This document shows, piece after piece, positions 1 to 8,408 of a stretch of 25,578 nt of DNA. Under the pieces are notes generated by a model, which was not told the origin of the DNA, did no database searches, and saw only the letters and a list, made by a program, of their open reading frames with translations. How positions within the stretch are numbered: the stretch's first letter is position 1; each line of letters begins with the position of its first letter. The stretch is from JBBPYR01 sp038199755. Lineage in GTDB: Bacteria > Chloroflexota > Ktedonobacteria > Ktedonobacterales > Ktedonobacteraceae. The stretch covers positions 1 to 25,578 of the forward strand of contig JBBPYR010000139.1 in the NCBI GenBank assembly GCA_038199755.1, in the 5' to 3' direction. The position numbers and the translations under genes are program-made.

Positions 1-112
1 AGAGGTATGCGTATCGTAAATTGTTTCTCTGTCTCTTTCATATGAGTCATTATACATCTTTTTGACTCTCATGTCAAGAGGGAAGAAATGAGAACAAAAG
101 AGTATGAATGTC

Positions 113-125
113 AACACTTAGTGTT
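113..125. repeat. Short palindrome AACAC-tta-GTGTT
   Basis: A perfect 5-bp inverted repeat with a 3-nt centre in the AT-rich leader of the window. It could be a weak regulator site or chance; no gene boundary explains it. The rest of 1-222 holds nothing else I can support: it is AT-rich, lacks a convincing reading frame, and is probably intergenic. Confidence 0.3.
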
Positions 126-222
126 GCTGCAAACTTCCCATTTCGATCTGTTAGGAACAGGAATAAGTTCTTTGCTTTCTTCATTCTCTTCTGGCATGTG
201 AAATCCTTCTTAAGAAAATATG

Positions 223-256
223 AAATAACTCTGACATTTTGACAGAGTTATTTTTT
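223..256 (+). terminator. Rho-independent terminator hairpin
   Basis: The arms AAATAACTCTG (223-233) and CAGAGTTATTT (243-253) are perfectly complementary with a 9-nt loop, and a run of six T spans 251-256. An A-rich 5' flank lets it also work on the minus strand. It probably ends a gene that lies before this window and insulates the catabolic operon that follows. Confidence 0.65.
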
Positions 257-285
257 CAATCATGTACAAAGCTAATGACAGAAAT

Positions 286-299
286 GCTGACCAGTCAGC
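286..299. promoter_or_regulatory. Candidate operator palindrome upstream of the RraA-SDR-hyu operon
   Basis: GCTGAC-ca-GTCAGC is a perfect 14-bp palindrome about 155 bp before the RraA-like start codon. Its core GACcaGTC resembles sites bound by TetR-type repressors in general (family knowledge). No clear sigma-70 promoter was found beside it and no regulator gene is adjacent, so the role is inferred. Confidence 0.35.
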
Positions 300-452
300 G
301 TGACGGTTGCTATTAGAGCTTATGATAATGGAGCTTGCTTTGGTGTATTCTTGCGTTTATTGTATCATAAAGAACAAAGGTACATATCGGAGTTGGCATA
401 CAAGAGGCATGCTAAAAGATGGTATGATGACTGCAAAAAGAGGGGAAATACT

Positions 453-1130
453 ATGGTTGTCCAACTCAGCTATGAGCAACTGAGCGCGTTACGGCGCATT
501 GATAGCCCAACCATCTCCAACGCCATCGAAACATTTAAGGTGCGACCACGCGTAGCTGGCTACGTGGGCTACGATATCCGCTGTCTCTTCCCAGAACTGC
601 CTCCCGTTGTTGGCTATGCCGTGACCTGCACGGTAGATAGCACCAGCGAGGGACGGCAAGGTATTAGCTTCCAAAAGCTCTATGATTTGCTGGCAACCGC
701 ATCCAAACCAGCGATTGTGGTGATGCAGGATGTCGGCAGCGACCGTCTGCACTCGTGCCATGCGGGTGAGATCATGTCAACACAGATGAAACAGCTAGGG
801 GCCATCGGTATTTTAACGGATGGTGGCCTCCGTGATGTCAAGGAAGTTCGTGCGATGGGCGGGTTTCACTATTTTTGCACTGGCCTTGTCGTCTCGCATG
901 GCAATCCTATTTGCGTGAGTGTGGGAGAAGAGGTGACGATCTCCGGTATGCGCGTGGCTATGGGCGACCTGCTGCATGGAGACGTGAACGGTATCCTCAC
1001 GATACCCGCCGAGTGCGCCACTCAGGTCGCTGATGCCGCCTATCGCATCTGGGCCGATGAGGGAGAGACGCTGCAACGTATTACCGGCTCAAAAAGTAAT
1101 AGCTTCACGGGTCCCGAACTCAAACATTAA
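453..1130 (+). CDS. RraA-like protein (4-hydroxy-4-methyl-2-oxoglutarate aldolase/oxaloacetate decarboxylase superfamily)
   Basis: Members of this fold are divalent-metal class II pyruvate aldolases or decarboxylases, and some, like RraA itself, lack that activity. The frame is open from 300, but ATG 453 (MVVQLSYEQL) is preceded by AGGGG at a good distance, and homology begins there. That gives 225 residues, usual for the family. The signature TDGGLRDVKEVRAMG is near residues 122-137, where Arg-Asp bind substrate and metal in characterised aldolases. The later GDLLHGDVNGILTIP near 170 matches the family GD...D-GV/I-x-x-P element. It is first in a run of four same-strand genes, about 100 bp ahead of the SDR. 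The neighbours suggest a final C-C cleavage step in a degradative route. The substrate cannot be read from the sequence. Confidence 0.85.
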   Translation: MVVQLSYEQLSALRRIDSPTISNAIETFKVRPRVAGYVGYDIRCLFPELPPVVGYAVTCTVDSTSEGRQGISFQKLYDLLATASKPAIVVMQDVGSDRLHSCHAGEIMSTQMKQLGAIGILTDGGLRDVKEVRAMGGFHYFCTGLVVSHGNPICVSVGEEVTISGMRVAMGDLLHGDVNGILTIPAECATQVADAAYRIWADEGETLQRITGSKSNSFTGPELKH

Positions 1131-1230
1131 ACTGCGGTGTACCCCCGCAAGAAAGCAAGACGAGAAGACAACAAGGGAAGCCTGCGAGGTGTCCCTTTGC
1201 TCGCATAGAGAAGAGAGGTGAGGAAACAAC

Positions 1231-2037
1231 GTGACGCAACAACGCTTTACGAACAAGGTCGTGCTAGTGACGGGGGCCGCGCAGGGCATCGGGCGCGCTA
1301 TTGCCCTTCGTTTTGGCAACGAGGGCGCACAGGTGATTGTGAATGATGTCAACGCCACTGGTGCGGCGGCGACTGCCCAGGAGATTGTGGATCGTGGTGG
1401 ATTAGCTATTCCCGTGGTCGCAGACGTGTCGGACAAGAGTCAGGTGGACCACCTCTTCGATGTCGTGTTTGAAAAATTTCAGGTGATTGATGTGCTGGTC
1501 AACAATGCGGCATTAGTGAATGTGGATCGTCACTTTCTGGAGGCCGATGAAGCGTGGTGGGACCGTGTGCTCTCGGTCAACCTGAAAGGCACCTTCCTCT
1601 GCTCGTTACGTGCGGCCCATGCTATGGCTCGTCGTCATCAAGGGGTCATTATCAACATGTCTAGTGGCGGTGCCACCCACTCTCATCGCGGCATGGCTGC
1701 TTATGATGCGGCCAAGGGCGGTGTTGAAGCTCTCACACGAGCCATGGCCCTTGACCTCGCGCCCTATGGCATACGGGTCAATGCGCTCGTGCCGGGCTCG
1801 ATCAACTCCGGCATTATGAGCGCGGAATTGAAAAGTGAGCGCGGAATGACCATTCCCCTGGGGCGCGTAGGCGAGCCTGAAGACATGGGCGGGCCAGCCG
1901 CTTTTCTGGCCTCGGACGATGCTAGCTACATCACTGGTCACATGATTGCCGTTGACGGTGGTCTCTTATCACAGCAAAGGGCTCCGCAGGTGGACATTTT
2001 CCCGTTGAGTCGCTTTCCCAAACTGGAGGACATCTAA
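1231..2037 (+). CDS. SDR family NAD(P)-dependent oxidoreductase
   Basis: A classical short-chain dehydrogenase of 268 residues, likely oxidising an alcohol or reducing a ketone in the cytoplasm. The Rossmann motif TGAAQGIG is at residues 14-21, the NNAA element near 90, a catalytic Ser in INMSSGG near 144, and YDAAK (Tyr and Lys) near 158-162. The PG motif after the active site and the C-terminal 'ITGHMIAVDGG' are typical. An Asp after beta-2 (VNDVN) favours NAD over NADP by family rule. The start is GTG 1231, preceded by GAGGTGAGGAAA. The stop codon TAA overlaps the ATG of the hydantoinase A gene (TAATG at 2035-2039), so the two are translationally coupled. Confidence 0.9.
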   Translation: MTQQRFTNKVVLVTGAAQGIGRAIALRFGNEGAQVIVNDVNATGAAATAQEIVDRGGLAIPVVADVSDKSQVDHLFDVVFEKFQVIDVLVNNAALVNVDRHFLEADEAWWDRVLSVNLKGTFLCSLRAAHAMARRHQGVIINMSSGGATHSHRGMAAYDAAKGGVEALTRAMALDLAPYGIRVNALVPGSINSGIMSAELKSERGMTIPLGRVGEPEDMGGPAAFLASDDASYITGHMIAVDGGLLSQQRAPQVDIFPLSRFPKLEDI

Positions 2038-4136
2038 TGGGAAGCCCTGCCAAGCAGTATCGGGTAGGAGTGGACATTGGTGGCACCTTTACCGATCTCG
2101 TCGTGTTTGATGACGCGACTGGCCGTTTCGCGGTCGGCAAAACGCTGACCACACCGCAGGACCCCTCCCTCGCGATTGAAGAGCTTTTGCGCGAGACACT
2201 GGCACGTGAGGGCATTGCGCTGGCAGAGATACAACAACTCATTCACGGCACAACGCTGGTGACGAATGCCATTATCGAGCGCAAGGGTACAATTACCGCT
2301 CTGCTCACGACACAGGGCTTTCGCGATGCCATTGAGATTGGACGCGAGAACCGCTACGAACTCTATGATCTTATGTTAGAGATGCCGCAGCCGCTGGTGC
2401 CGCGCTATCTGCGTTTCGACGTGCCACAACGGACGCTGTCCGATGGCAGCACGCTGCAAGCACTGGACACGACCTTCGTCGAGCAGTTGACACGTGAACT
2501 GGTGGATAACCATGTTGAGGCTGTGGCTATTGCCTTTCTCAATAGCTACACCAATGGTGCCGCCGAACGTGAGGCACGCAGTGCGGTGCAGCGCATCGCC
2601 CCTACGATGCGCGTGTCCATTTCGTCGGAGGTCGTGCCGGAAATTAGAGAGTTTGAGCGCACGTCGACGACGATCACCAATGTCTATGTCCAGGCTCTGG
2701 TCGAACGCTATCTGCGCGAGTTACAGACGCGCCTGACGCAGCTTGGCTTCGCGGGTAGCCTCTTTTTGATGATTTCCAGTGGTGGCATTGTCACCGTTGA
2801 TACGGCTATTCGCTTCCCCATTCGCCTGCTCGAATCGGGGCCAGCGGCGGGGGCGTTGGCGGCGGCAAATTATGGCATCGCCTGTGGCTATACCGACCTG
2901 CTCTCATTCGATATGGGGGGAACCACCGCCAAGTTTTGTGTCATCGACGATGGCCAACCGCTGACCGCCCTCGAATTTGAGGTTGACCGTCGCTATCGTT
3001 TCAAAAAAGGCTCTGGTTTGCCGATCAAGCTACCCGTAATCGACATGATTGAGATCGGTGCTGGTGGTGGCTCAATTGCCTCTATTGACGCGCTTGGCTT
3101 ATTGAAAGTGGGACCACACTCGGCGGGAGCGGAGCCGGGGCCGGTCTGCTATGGTCGTGGTGGCAGCGAACCGACCGTGACCGATGCAGATTTGGTGCTT
3201 GGCTATCTTGACCCCGACTATTTTCTCGGTGGGCAGCTCAAGATTGACCTTGCCGCGGCACGGCAGGCCATCCAAACGCGTATCGCCGAGCCATTGCAGC
3301 TCTCAATTGAAGAGGCAGCCTGGGGCATCCATCAGATTGTGAATGAGAACATGGCGAACGCGGCCCGTATACACACGCTGGAACGCGGCAAGGACCCACA
3401 TCGCATTCCGGTCTTCGCCTTCGGAGGTGCCGGTCCGGTGCATGGATTTCGTATAGCCAAAGCTTTAGGTTCACCTGCCTTGATTGTACCGTTGGGGGCG
3501 GGGGTGATGAGTGCGGTCGGCTTCCTGACTGCTCCGCTGGCCTTCGATTTTGTACGCTCATGGCGCAGTCGCATCGATGGTTTGGATTGGCAGCAGGCCA
3601 ATGCGTTGTTCAGCGAGATGGAGGCGGAAGGGCAGGCTCTGCTGGCGGCGTCCGGCCTATCTCCCACACAGATGAGTTATCGGCGTGAGGCTGACATTCG
3701 TCATGTGGGTCAGGGGCACGAGATACGTGTGCCGCTACCCAACGGGCAACTCGATAGCCAGAGCGCGACCGCCATCACTGCCTCCTTTGAAGAGGTGTAT
3801 CGGCGGCTTTATGAGCGACTGAGTCTGGCGGTGCCATTGGAAATTATCAATTGGCGCGTAACGGTCTCTGGTCCGATGCCGACAGTGCGCCTGCAAAAGC
3901 CCGCCGTTGAACAGAGTGCTGTGCAGGATGCCCATAAAGGGAGTCGTCAGGTCTATTTCCCCGGTGGCTATCGTGAGACGGTGGTCTATGATCGCTCTCG
4001 CCTCTTGCCTGGTGCTCGCTTTGCCGGACCCGCCATTGTGGAGGAACGCGAGTCAACCGTGATCGTGGGGCCGGATGGCTCTTTTGCTATTGATGAGCAA
4101 TGGAATCTCGTTGTTGCTTTGGAAACGACTGAATAA
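2037..4136 (+). CDS. hyuA: Hydantoinase/oxoprolinase family protein, subunit A
   Basis: The ATP-binding, ASKHA-fold subunit of the family that includes N-methylhydantoinase, 5-oxoprolinase and the acetone/acetophenone carboxylase beta-like subunits. It has 699 residues, the usual size. The first phosphate-binding motif VGVDIGGTFTDLVVFD is at residues 9-24, followed by HGTTLVTNAIIERKG near 76-90. The second ATPase segment begins at SFDMGGTTAKF near 289-299, and the conserved GAGGGSIA and GPGPVCYGRGG-type stretches (here AEPGPVCYGRGG) follow. FAFGGAGPVH lies near 461. It starts at the ATG overlapping the SDR stop and ends 12 bp before the B subunit. With HyuB it should form an ATP-dependent amide- or lactam-opening enzyme, or a carboxylase. 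The sequence does not settle which. Confidence 0.92.
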   Translation: MGSPAKQYRVGVDIGGTFTDLVVFDDATGRFAVGKTLTTPQDPSLAIEELLRETLAREGIALAEIQQLIHGTTLVTNAIIERKGTITALLTTQGFRDAIEIGRENRYELYDLMLEMPQPLVPRYLRFDVPQRTLSDGSTLQALDTTFVEQLTRELVDNHVEAVAIAFLNSYTNGAAEREARSAVQRIAPTMRVSISSEVVPEIREFERTSTTITNVYVQALVERYLRELQTRLTQLGFAGSLFLMISSGGIVTVDTAIRFPIRLLESGPAAGALAAANYGIACGYTDLLSFDMGGTTAKFCVIDDGQPLTALEFEVDRRYRFKKGSGLPIKLPVIDMIEIGAGGGSIASIDALGLLKVGPHSAGAEPGPVCYGRGGSEPTVTDADLVLGYLDPDYFLGGQLKIDLAAARQAIQTRIAEPLQLSIEEAAWGIHQIVNENMANAARIHTLERGKDPHRIPVFAFGGAGPVHGFRIAKALGSPALIVPLGAGVMSAVGFLTAPLAFDFVRSWRSRIDGLDWQQANALFSEMEAEGQALLAASGLSPTQMSYRREADIRHVGQGHEIRVPLPNGQLDSQSATAITASFEEVYRRLYERLSLAVPLEIINWRVTVSGPMPTVRLQKPAVEQSAVQDAHKGSRQVYFPGGYRETVVYDRSRLLPGARFAGPAIVEERESTVIVGPDGSFAIDEQWNLVVALETTE

Positions 4137-4148
4137 GGATGCGCCGCC

Positions 4149-5882
4149 GTGTCAAATATGCTTGATCCGATAACCCTTGAAGTGCTCTGGAACCGCCTGC
4201 TGTCAGTCGTCAATGAGCAGCAAACTACATTGATGCGTACCGCCTTTAGTACGATTGTGCGTGAGTCGCAAGACCTCGCCTGCGGTGTCTTTGATACGCG
4301 TGGCGCGATGATCGCGCAGTCGCTCACGGGTACGCCCGGTCACATTAACGCGATGGCAACGGGTGTGCGCCACTTTTTGCACACCTATCCGCCAGAGACG
4401 CTGCATCCCGGCGATGTATTGATTACGAATGACCCCTGGCAAACGGCTGGTCAGATCAACGATATGACTATTTTGTCGCCTGTCTTCAAACATGAACGGG
4501 TGGTAGCTTACTTTGCCAGTACCTGCCATTCCCCCGATATCGGTGGGCGCATCTTCTCGGCTGAGGCCCGCGATATCTATGAGGAGGGGTTACGCATTCC
4601 CATTACGAAGCTGTTTATTGGCAATGAACCTAACCACGAGTTGATAAGAATTATACGCGCTAATGTGCGCACACCCAACGAGACAATTGGGGACCTCTAC
4701 GCGCAAACCTCTTCTAACGCGGTGGGGGCACGCGAACTGCTGCACTTTATGGAGGAATTCGAGCTTGAGAGCATCGATCCACTGGCCGACGAAATCATTG
4801 CACGTTCCGAGCGGGCGATGCGCGATGCGATTCGTAAACTGCCCAATGGCCGCTACGAGAATGAGTCATGGAGCGATGGCTTTGATGAGCCTATTCGTAT
4901 CAAGGTCGCTGTGACCATTGAAGACGAGGACCTGTACATCGATTTTGCGGGCTCGTCACCTCAGAGTCGCTGGGGCATCAATGTGGTGCTGAACTATACT
5001 TATGCCTATGCGTCGTTTGCGATCAAGGCTGCCATCAGTCCAGAGGTTCCGCATAATGCTGGGGCGTTCCGACCTGTGCATGTAACTGCGCCTCCCGGCT
5101 CTATCCTGAATTGTCTGGAACCAGCTTCTGTCGCGTCACGGCACATGATCGGCCATTTTCTGCCTGGGGTGATCTTTGGCGCTCTGGCACAGGCGATGCC
5201 GGGGCAACTGATCGCTTGCGGTGCCGACCCGATCTGGCTGTCCGTCTGGCATGGCAAATGGCCGCTGTCACACGAGCCGTTTACCTTTAGCCTGTTTCAG
5301 TGTGGTGGCACGGGCGCACGTGCGACGAAGGATGGCCTGAACACGACGGGCTTTCCCAGCGGAGTCGCTGGCGTGCCCGCTGAGGTGATTGAAAGCCTTT
5401 CACCGCTGATCCAGTTTCGGCGTGAGTTACGCACCGACTCAGGGGGAGCTGGCACTTATCGTGGCGGTCTGGGGCAATGGACCGATTTTGGCTATCGTGG
5501 TGGCGACCTCTGGGCGGTATCGGCTCTGGCTGATCGCACGCGTTTTGCCGCGACCGGACTGGCAGGGGGGCAAGATGGTGCGCTGGGCGAGTTTATGGTG
5601 GACGAGCACGGACGTCCACAGCCAAAGGCGTTGGTGACGCTTGAGCCACACGTTCATGTGCATCTACACCTGCCGGGTGGCGGTGGCTATGGCAACCCTT
5701 TGCAACGCTCTCCCGAACAGGTGCTGAATGATGTCGTGAATGGCTATGTCACTCTTGAGGCGGCTGCGCAGCTCTACGGTGTGGTCATCCGCTACATTGG
5801 TAGCGCAAATCAGCTGGTGCGACCGCCATCATGCTATGTCATCGATGAGGCGGCAACACTGGCGTTGCGAGAGCATCAGTAG
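4149..5882 (+). CDS. hyuB: Hydantoinase/oxoprolinase family protein, subunit B
   Basis: The partner subunit of HyuA, 577 residues, matching the family. Recognisable blocks are DPITLEVLWNRL at the N-terminus, a glycine-rich GVFDTRGAMIAQSLTGTPGH stretch near residues 46-65, and GDVLITNDPW near 92-101. The region HSPDIGGR near 125 and the C-terminal LRTDSGGAGTYRGGLGQ and HLPGGGGYGNP elements are hallmark motifs. The start is GTG 4149, about 9 nt after AAGGAT; ATG 4158 is possible but worse placed. The gene closes the four-gene operon, and no obvious terminator hairpin follows. A substrate-specific transporter is absent from the operon. Confidence 0.92.
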   Translation: MSNMLDPITLEVLWNRLLSVVNEQQTTLMRTAFSTIVRESQDLACGVFDTRGAMIAQSLTGTPGHINAMATGVRHFLHTYPPETLHPGDVLITNDPWQTAGQINDMTILSPVFKHERVVAYFASTCHSPDIGGRIFSAEARDIYEEGLRIPITKLFIGNEPNHELIRIIRANVRTPNETIGDLYAQTSSNAVGARELLHFMEEFELESIDPLADEIIARSERAMRDAIRKLPNGRYENESWSDGFDEPIRIKVAVTIEDEDLYIDFAGSSPQSRWGINVVLNYTYAYASFAIKAAISPEVPHNAGAFRPVHVTAPPGSILNCLEPASVASRHMIGHFLPGVIFGALAQAMPGQLIACGADPIWLSVWHGKWPLSHEPFTFSLFQCGGTGARATKDGLNTTGFPSGVAGVPAEVIESLSPLIQFRRELRTDSGGAGTYRGGLGQWTDFGYRGGDLWAVSALADRTRFAATGLAGGQDGALGEFMVDEHGRPQPKALVTLEPHVHVHLHLPGGGGYGNPLQRSPEQVLNDVVNGYVTLEAAAQLYGVVIRYIGSANQLVRPPSCYVIDEAATLALREHQ

Positions 5883-5913
5883 AGCTTCTTCTTATGGTGT
5901 GTTCTCATTGCCC

Positions 5914-5944
5914 TTGACCTTCCAGCCGCTGGAAGGTTTATACT
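5914..5944 (+). promoter_or_regulatory. MerR-type promoter with 19-bp spacer and palindromic operator
   Basis: The -35 box is TTGACC (5914-5919) and the -10 box is TATACT (5939-5944), 19 bp apart. That spacing is the hallmark of promoters that MerR-family activators untwist. The spacer carries a perfect palindrome: ACCTTCCAGC (5917-5926), a central C, then GCTGGAAGGT (5928-5937). The outer CCTTCC/GGAAGG half-sites are very like the E. coli CueR site at copA (established knowledge). It lies directly upstream of the merR-like gene, so the regulator probably controls itself and the DsrE gene behind it. Confidence 0.9.
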
Positions 5945-5977
5945 TTGTACATAACAGAAAGGAGATGAAGAACAGCC

Positions 5978-6541
5978 ATGCAGAACAGTCGTCAAGGTCA
6001 GGCAACTCCACCTGCTCAGAAGGTAACTGCTCCCCTGGAAGGAGGAACGATTGGAGAATTGGCTCGTCGCACAGGACTGAGCACCAAGGCTATTCGCTAT
6101 TATGAAAGTATTGGTGTCTTGCCGTCATCTCAGCGTGGAGCTAATGGCTATCGGTTCTATAGCCAGGCCGATGTCAATCGTTTGCATTTACTACGCCGTC
6201 TGCGCTTGTTGGGGGTTTCGCTGGCTGAAGCCAGATCCTTGCTTGCGGCAACGCTCGATGCTCCTTGTCGCGACGTGCAACATGAACTCTCCCATCTCGT
6301 GAATGCTCGGCTTGTCGCGCTCGACCAGGAGATTGCGGAATTGCTTCAACTCCGAGAGGAACTCGCCTGCTGTCAGCAACAGCTCACCTGTGGAGTCGTA
6401 GGAAAAGATGAGCCATTCACAACCTGTTATGATCAAGCTTGTCTGGCCTGTTCTCCCTCTCCATTGCCGCCGCAGACTTCAGTGACTGTCTTTCCACACA
6501 AGCATCATACCGTTGTGACAACGGAAGCCGATGTCTGTTGA
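5978..6541 (+). CDS. MerR-family transcriptional regulator, heavy-metal responsive type
   Basis: A metal-sensing activator/repressor of 187 residues. After a 20-residue extension, the winged helix-turn-helix starts at TIGELARRTGLSTKAIRYYE (residues 24-43), with GYRFYSQADV near 57-66. A dimerisation coiled coil spans about 98-135. Cysteines fit a divalent-metal sensor: C97 corresponds to C79 of ZntR or PbrR, and the pair C131/C132 sits 34-35 residues later, as in ZntR. In CueR the first position is Ser, so a +2 metal such as Zn, Pb, Cd or Hg is more likely than Cu(I), despite the CueR-like operator. The tail is unusually rich in Cys and His (C138, C150, C155, C158, HKHH, C187). GGAG is 13 nt from this ATG, somewhat far. 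The gene is followed by the DsrE gene after 46 bp. Confidence 0.88.
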   Translation: MQNSRQGQATPPAQKVTAPLEGGTIGELARRTGLSTKAIRYYESIGVLPSSQRGANGYRFYSQADVNRLHLLRRLRLLGVSLAEARSLLAATLDAPCRDVQHELSHLVNARLVALDQEIAELLQLREELACCQQQLTCGVVGKDEPFTTCYDQACLACSPSPLPPQTSVTVFPHKHHTVVTTEADVC

Positions 6542-6587
6542 TCTCGTCTCTCAGCAGAAACCGTTCATTACAAGAAAGGATACGTAA

Positions 6588-6956
6588 GTGAAAGTAGCCT
6601 ATATATTTAGCACGACCGGACATACCGTGAGCTACAAACTGGGGAAGATGATCTTACCCCAACTGGAGGAACATCGCCACGGAGTCGAGGTGGTGGGCAT
6701 GTTTTTCTTCGATGACAACACGTATGCATTGAGGAGTGGTGATGTGCTCGGTGAACGGCTCAGTACCGTCGCACGTGAGCAGGGGATACTGCTGATGCTC
6801 TGCGATCAATGCGCAACGGAGCGCGGGTTAGCCGTCCCCAATGGCGCGGGTGGATATCGTCCAGTCGATACCGTGGAAGGCGTCTCTGTCGGGTGTTTTC
6901 CTGATCTCTATGCGGCACTTGCGACCAATCCACCGGATCAGGTGATTACTTTATGA
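6588..6956 (+). CDS. DsrE-family protein (resembles the SaoD group)
   Basis: A 122-residue DsrE/DsrF-like protein. This fold in DsrEFH and TusBCD carries persulfide sulfur on a conserved Cys. The sequence opens MKVAYIFSTTGHTVSYKLG and contains GMFFFDDNTYALR near residues 38-50. It has a CxxC pair (C72, C75 in LCDQCA), another Cys at 103 (VGCFPDLY), and ends PPDQVITL. I recall this pattern from proteins annotated as DsrE-related SaoD, from memory only. It starts at GTG 6588 after AAAGGA. Position behind a metal-responsive MerR gene and its promoter suggests metal-inducible expression and a role in thiol or metal handling. That role is inferred. Confidence 0.78.
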   Translation: MKVAYIFSTTGHTVSYKLGKMILPQLEEHRHGVEVVGMFFFDDNTYALRSGDVLGERLSTVAREQGILLMLCDQCATERGLAVPNGAGGYRPVDTVEGVSVGCFPDLYAALATNPPDQVITL

Positions 6957-7024
6957 TAGGAGAGGCACGGTGACAGAACGTGATCGCTAACAACGCGCCA
7001 TTCCTCTGTGTCAGAGATGGTTCA

Positions 7025-8113
7025 TCATGCATCAGGTTGCTCTCGCTCGGCCAGCTCTTTCTCGATCCCCGAGATCATGCTAGTGGGAAGGGCGAGGTTA
7101 GGGGGTAGATGGGCGGAGGCTTGCGAGGCGGCATCGGTCTCGCCACCTTCCGCCAAGATGGCCTGAAATAGTTGCACGGAATCTGCCTTCGTCCCTTCTC
7201 CCAAATCGTCCCTGAAAAACACTTCCTGAGCGCATGCGATCAGATCTTGCACCACGCGTTCAGAGCGGTAGTAGGTGAGCGCAATCCAGTCAATGGTCGT
7301 CTGTCCATATCCCTGAAAAAACGCAGGTGTGCCGGGCAGTGCCTCGCTATCGGCTGACGATACTTTGACGAAGAGGAAATCGCGCTCTTTGGGTGCGAGC
7401 ATCACCTCATCCCAATCAAGCACAAACACATGACCCGCGTGATCACGGAGCAGATTGGCTGGATGCAGGTCCGCGTGACAGATGACGTAGGGAAGGGTGC
7501 GCGCTTGGAGCACTGCCGCCAGCGTTTCTAGGGAGGTGACGACTGTGTGAATGCTGGGCTGATGCGCCATCCAGGTGGAGCGTAGGGCGCGTTCAGAGCC
7601 ACTTTCACCGCTGCGCGAGTGTAGGTGTTGGGTCTCAAAGGTGTGTACCCAGCGAACATACTCCGTCGGATCAAAGGTCTCCTTGCGCAGGGACTCAAAG
7701 CCGAAAGGTGGGAGCATGACCTGATGAATCTGTTTGAAGACGCTTCCCACCTCCTTCCACTGCATATCCTTCATCCCCGTCCAACTCGTATCCCCGTCGA
7801 GAAAGGGATATACAATCACGTTCCAACCCTCTAGCCGAGCCCACAAGGCACCACTGTTGGTGGGAATGGGAGCCACAACCGCTGTGATCCCTTGATCGTT
7901 GAGATAGCGAGGAACAAGACAAGCTGGCTCGTAGAGTGAGCCGGACTTGACTTTGAGCAGATAGGGCGTGCCTTGCTCGCTCACCACACGATATACCCCT
8001 GCGTTGTAATCCAGTCCTAGCGGAAGAAACTCAAGCGTGACGGGGAGCAGATGATAGTGTTGCTGTAAACAGGCTCGCAGGTGTGCCTCTGGAATACTCG
8101 GTGGTTCGCGCAT
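7025..8113 (-). CDS. Aminoglycoside/spectinomycin phosphotransferase-like kinase (APH family)
   Basis: A protein-kinase-fold small-molecule kinase of 362 residues. The catalytic loop HADLHPANLL lies near residues 212-221 (Brenner motif HxDxxxxN), and the metal-binding VLDWDEVMLAPKERD follows near 230-243. The N-terminal lobe has YLLKVKSG, a candidate ATP-anchoring Lys. Overall layout resembles APH(9)/spectinomycin phosphotransferase and related uncharacterised kinases. Many relatives phosphorylate metabolites rather than antibiotics, so resistance is not implied. The gene is convergent with the DsrE gene and divergent from the ABC permease. The short gap at 6957-7024 holds only a weak 5-bp hairpin. 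Confidence 0.82.
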   Translation of the reverse strand: MREPPSIPEAHLRACLQQHYHLLPVTLEFLPLGLDYNAGVYRVVSEQGTPYLLKVKSGSLYEPACLVPRYLNDQGITAVVAPIPTNSGALWARLEGWNVIVYPFLDGDTSWTGMKDMQWKEVGSVFKQIHQVMLPPFGFESLRKETFDPTEYVRWVHTFETQHLHSRSGESGSERALRSTWMAHQPSIHTVVTSLETLAAVLQARTLPYVICHADLHPANLLRDHAGHVFVLDWDEVMLAPKERDFLFVKVSSADSEALPGTPAFFQGYGQTTIDWIALTYYRSERVVQDLIACAQEVFFRDDLGEGTKADSVQLFQAILAEGGETDAASQASAHLPPNLALPTSMISGIEKELAEREQPDA

Positions 8114-8215
8114 AGCTAATCTTATCCTATTCTGTCTCTTTTTTCGTTCATCTCCATTATCGCACCCTCGTATTCTGTAGCGTGAGATCAGTAGCCATAA
8201 CAGTGCTATTCTTCT

Positions 8216-8266
8216 GTATTGTCAACTTAGCAGTAATCTTCATGCTTCCTGCTAAGTTGACAATAC
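8216..8266. repeat. 18-bp perfect inverted repeat between divergent genes
   Basis: GTATTGTCAACTTAGCAG (8216-8233) and its exact complement (8249-8266) flank a 15-nt loop. It sits between the start of the APH-like gene (8113) and that of the ABC permease (8409). There is no T-run, so terminator function is doubtful. It may be a large operator, a cruciform or a mini-transposon remnant. Confidence 0.75.
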
Positions 8267-8272
8267 CTGAAT

Positions 8273-8302
8273 TTGCAGGACATCGTGAGGGAAGAGTATA
8301 AT
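8273..8302 (+). promoter_or_regulatory. Putative sigma-70 promoter for the ABC permease
   Basis: TATAAT at 8297-8302 is a perfect -10 box. TTGCAG at 8273-8278 is a mediocre -35 with an 18-bp spacer. It lies just after the 18-bp inverted repeat and about 107 bp before the ribosome-binding site supported start. Confidence 0.5.
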
Positions 8303-8408
8303 GCAGAGCGGAGCTAGAGGAATGGTATTTGTACTCAATGTGAGGTCGTGTGGCATGGTGCAGACAGACTCTCGACTTGTAGAGAGTCACATCCAAGGAG
8401 AAGTCCAG

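Noticed and set aside
300..452. N-terminal extension of the RraA-like protein
   Set aside because: The extra 51 residues are not family-like. A good ribosome site stands before ATG 453, and the candidate operator ends at 299.
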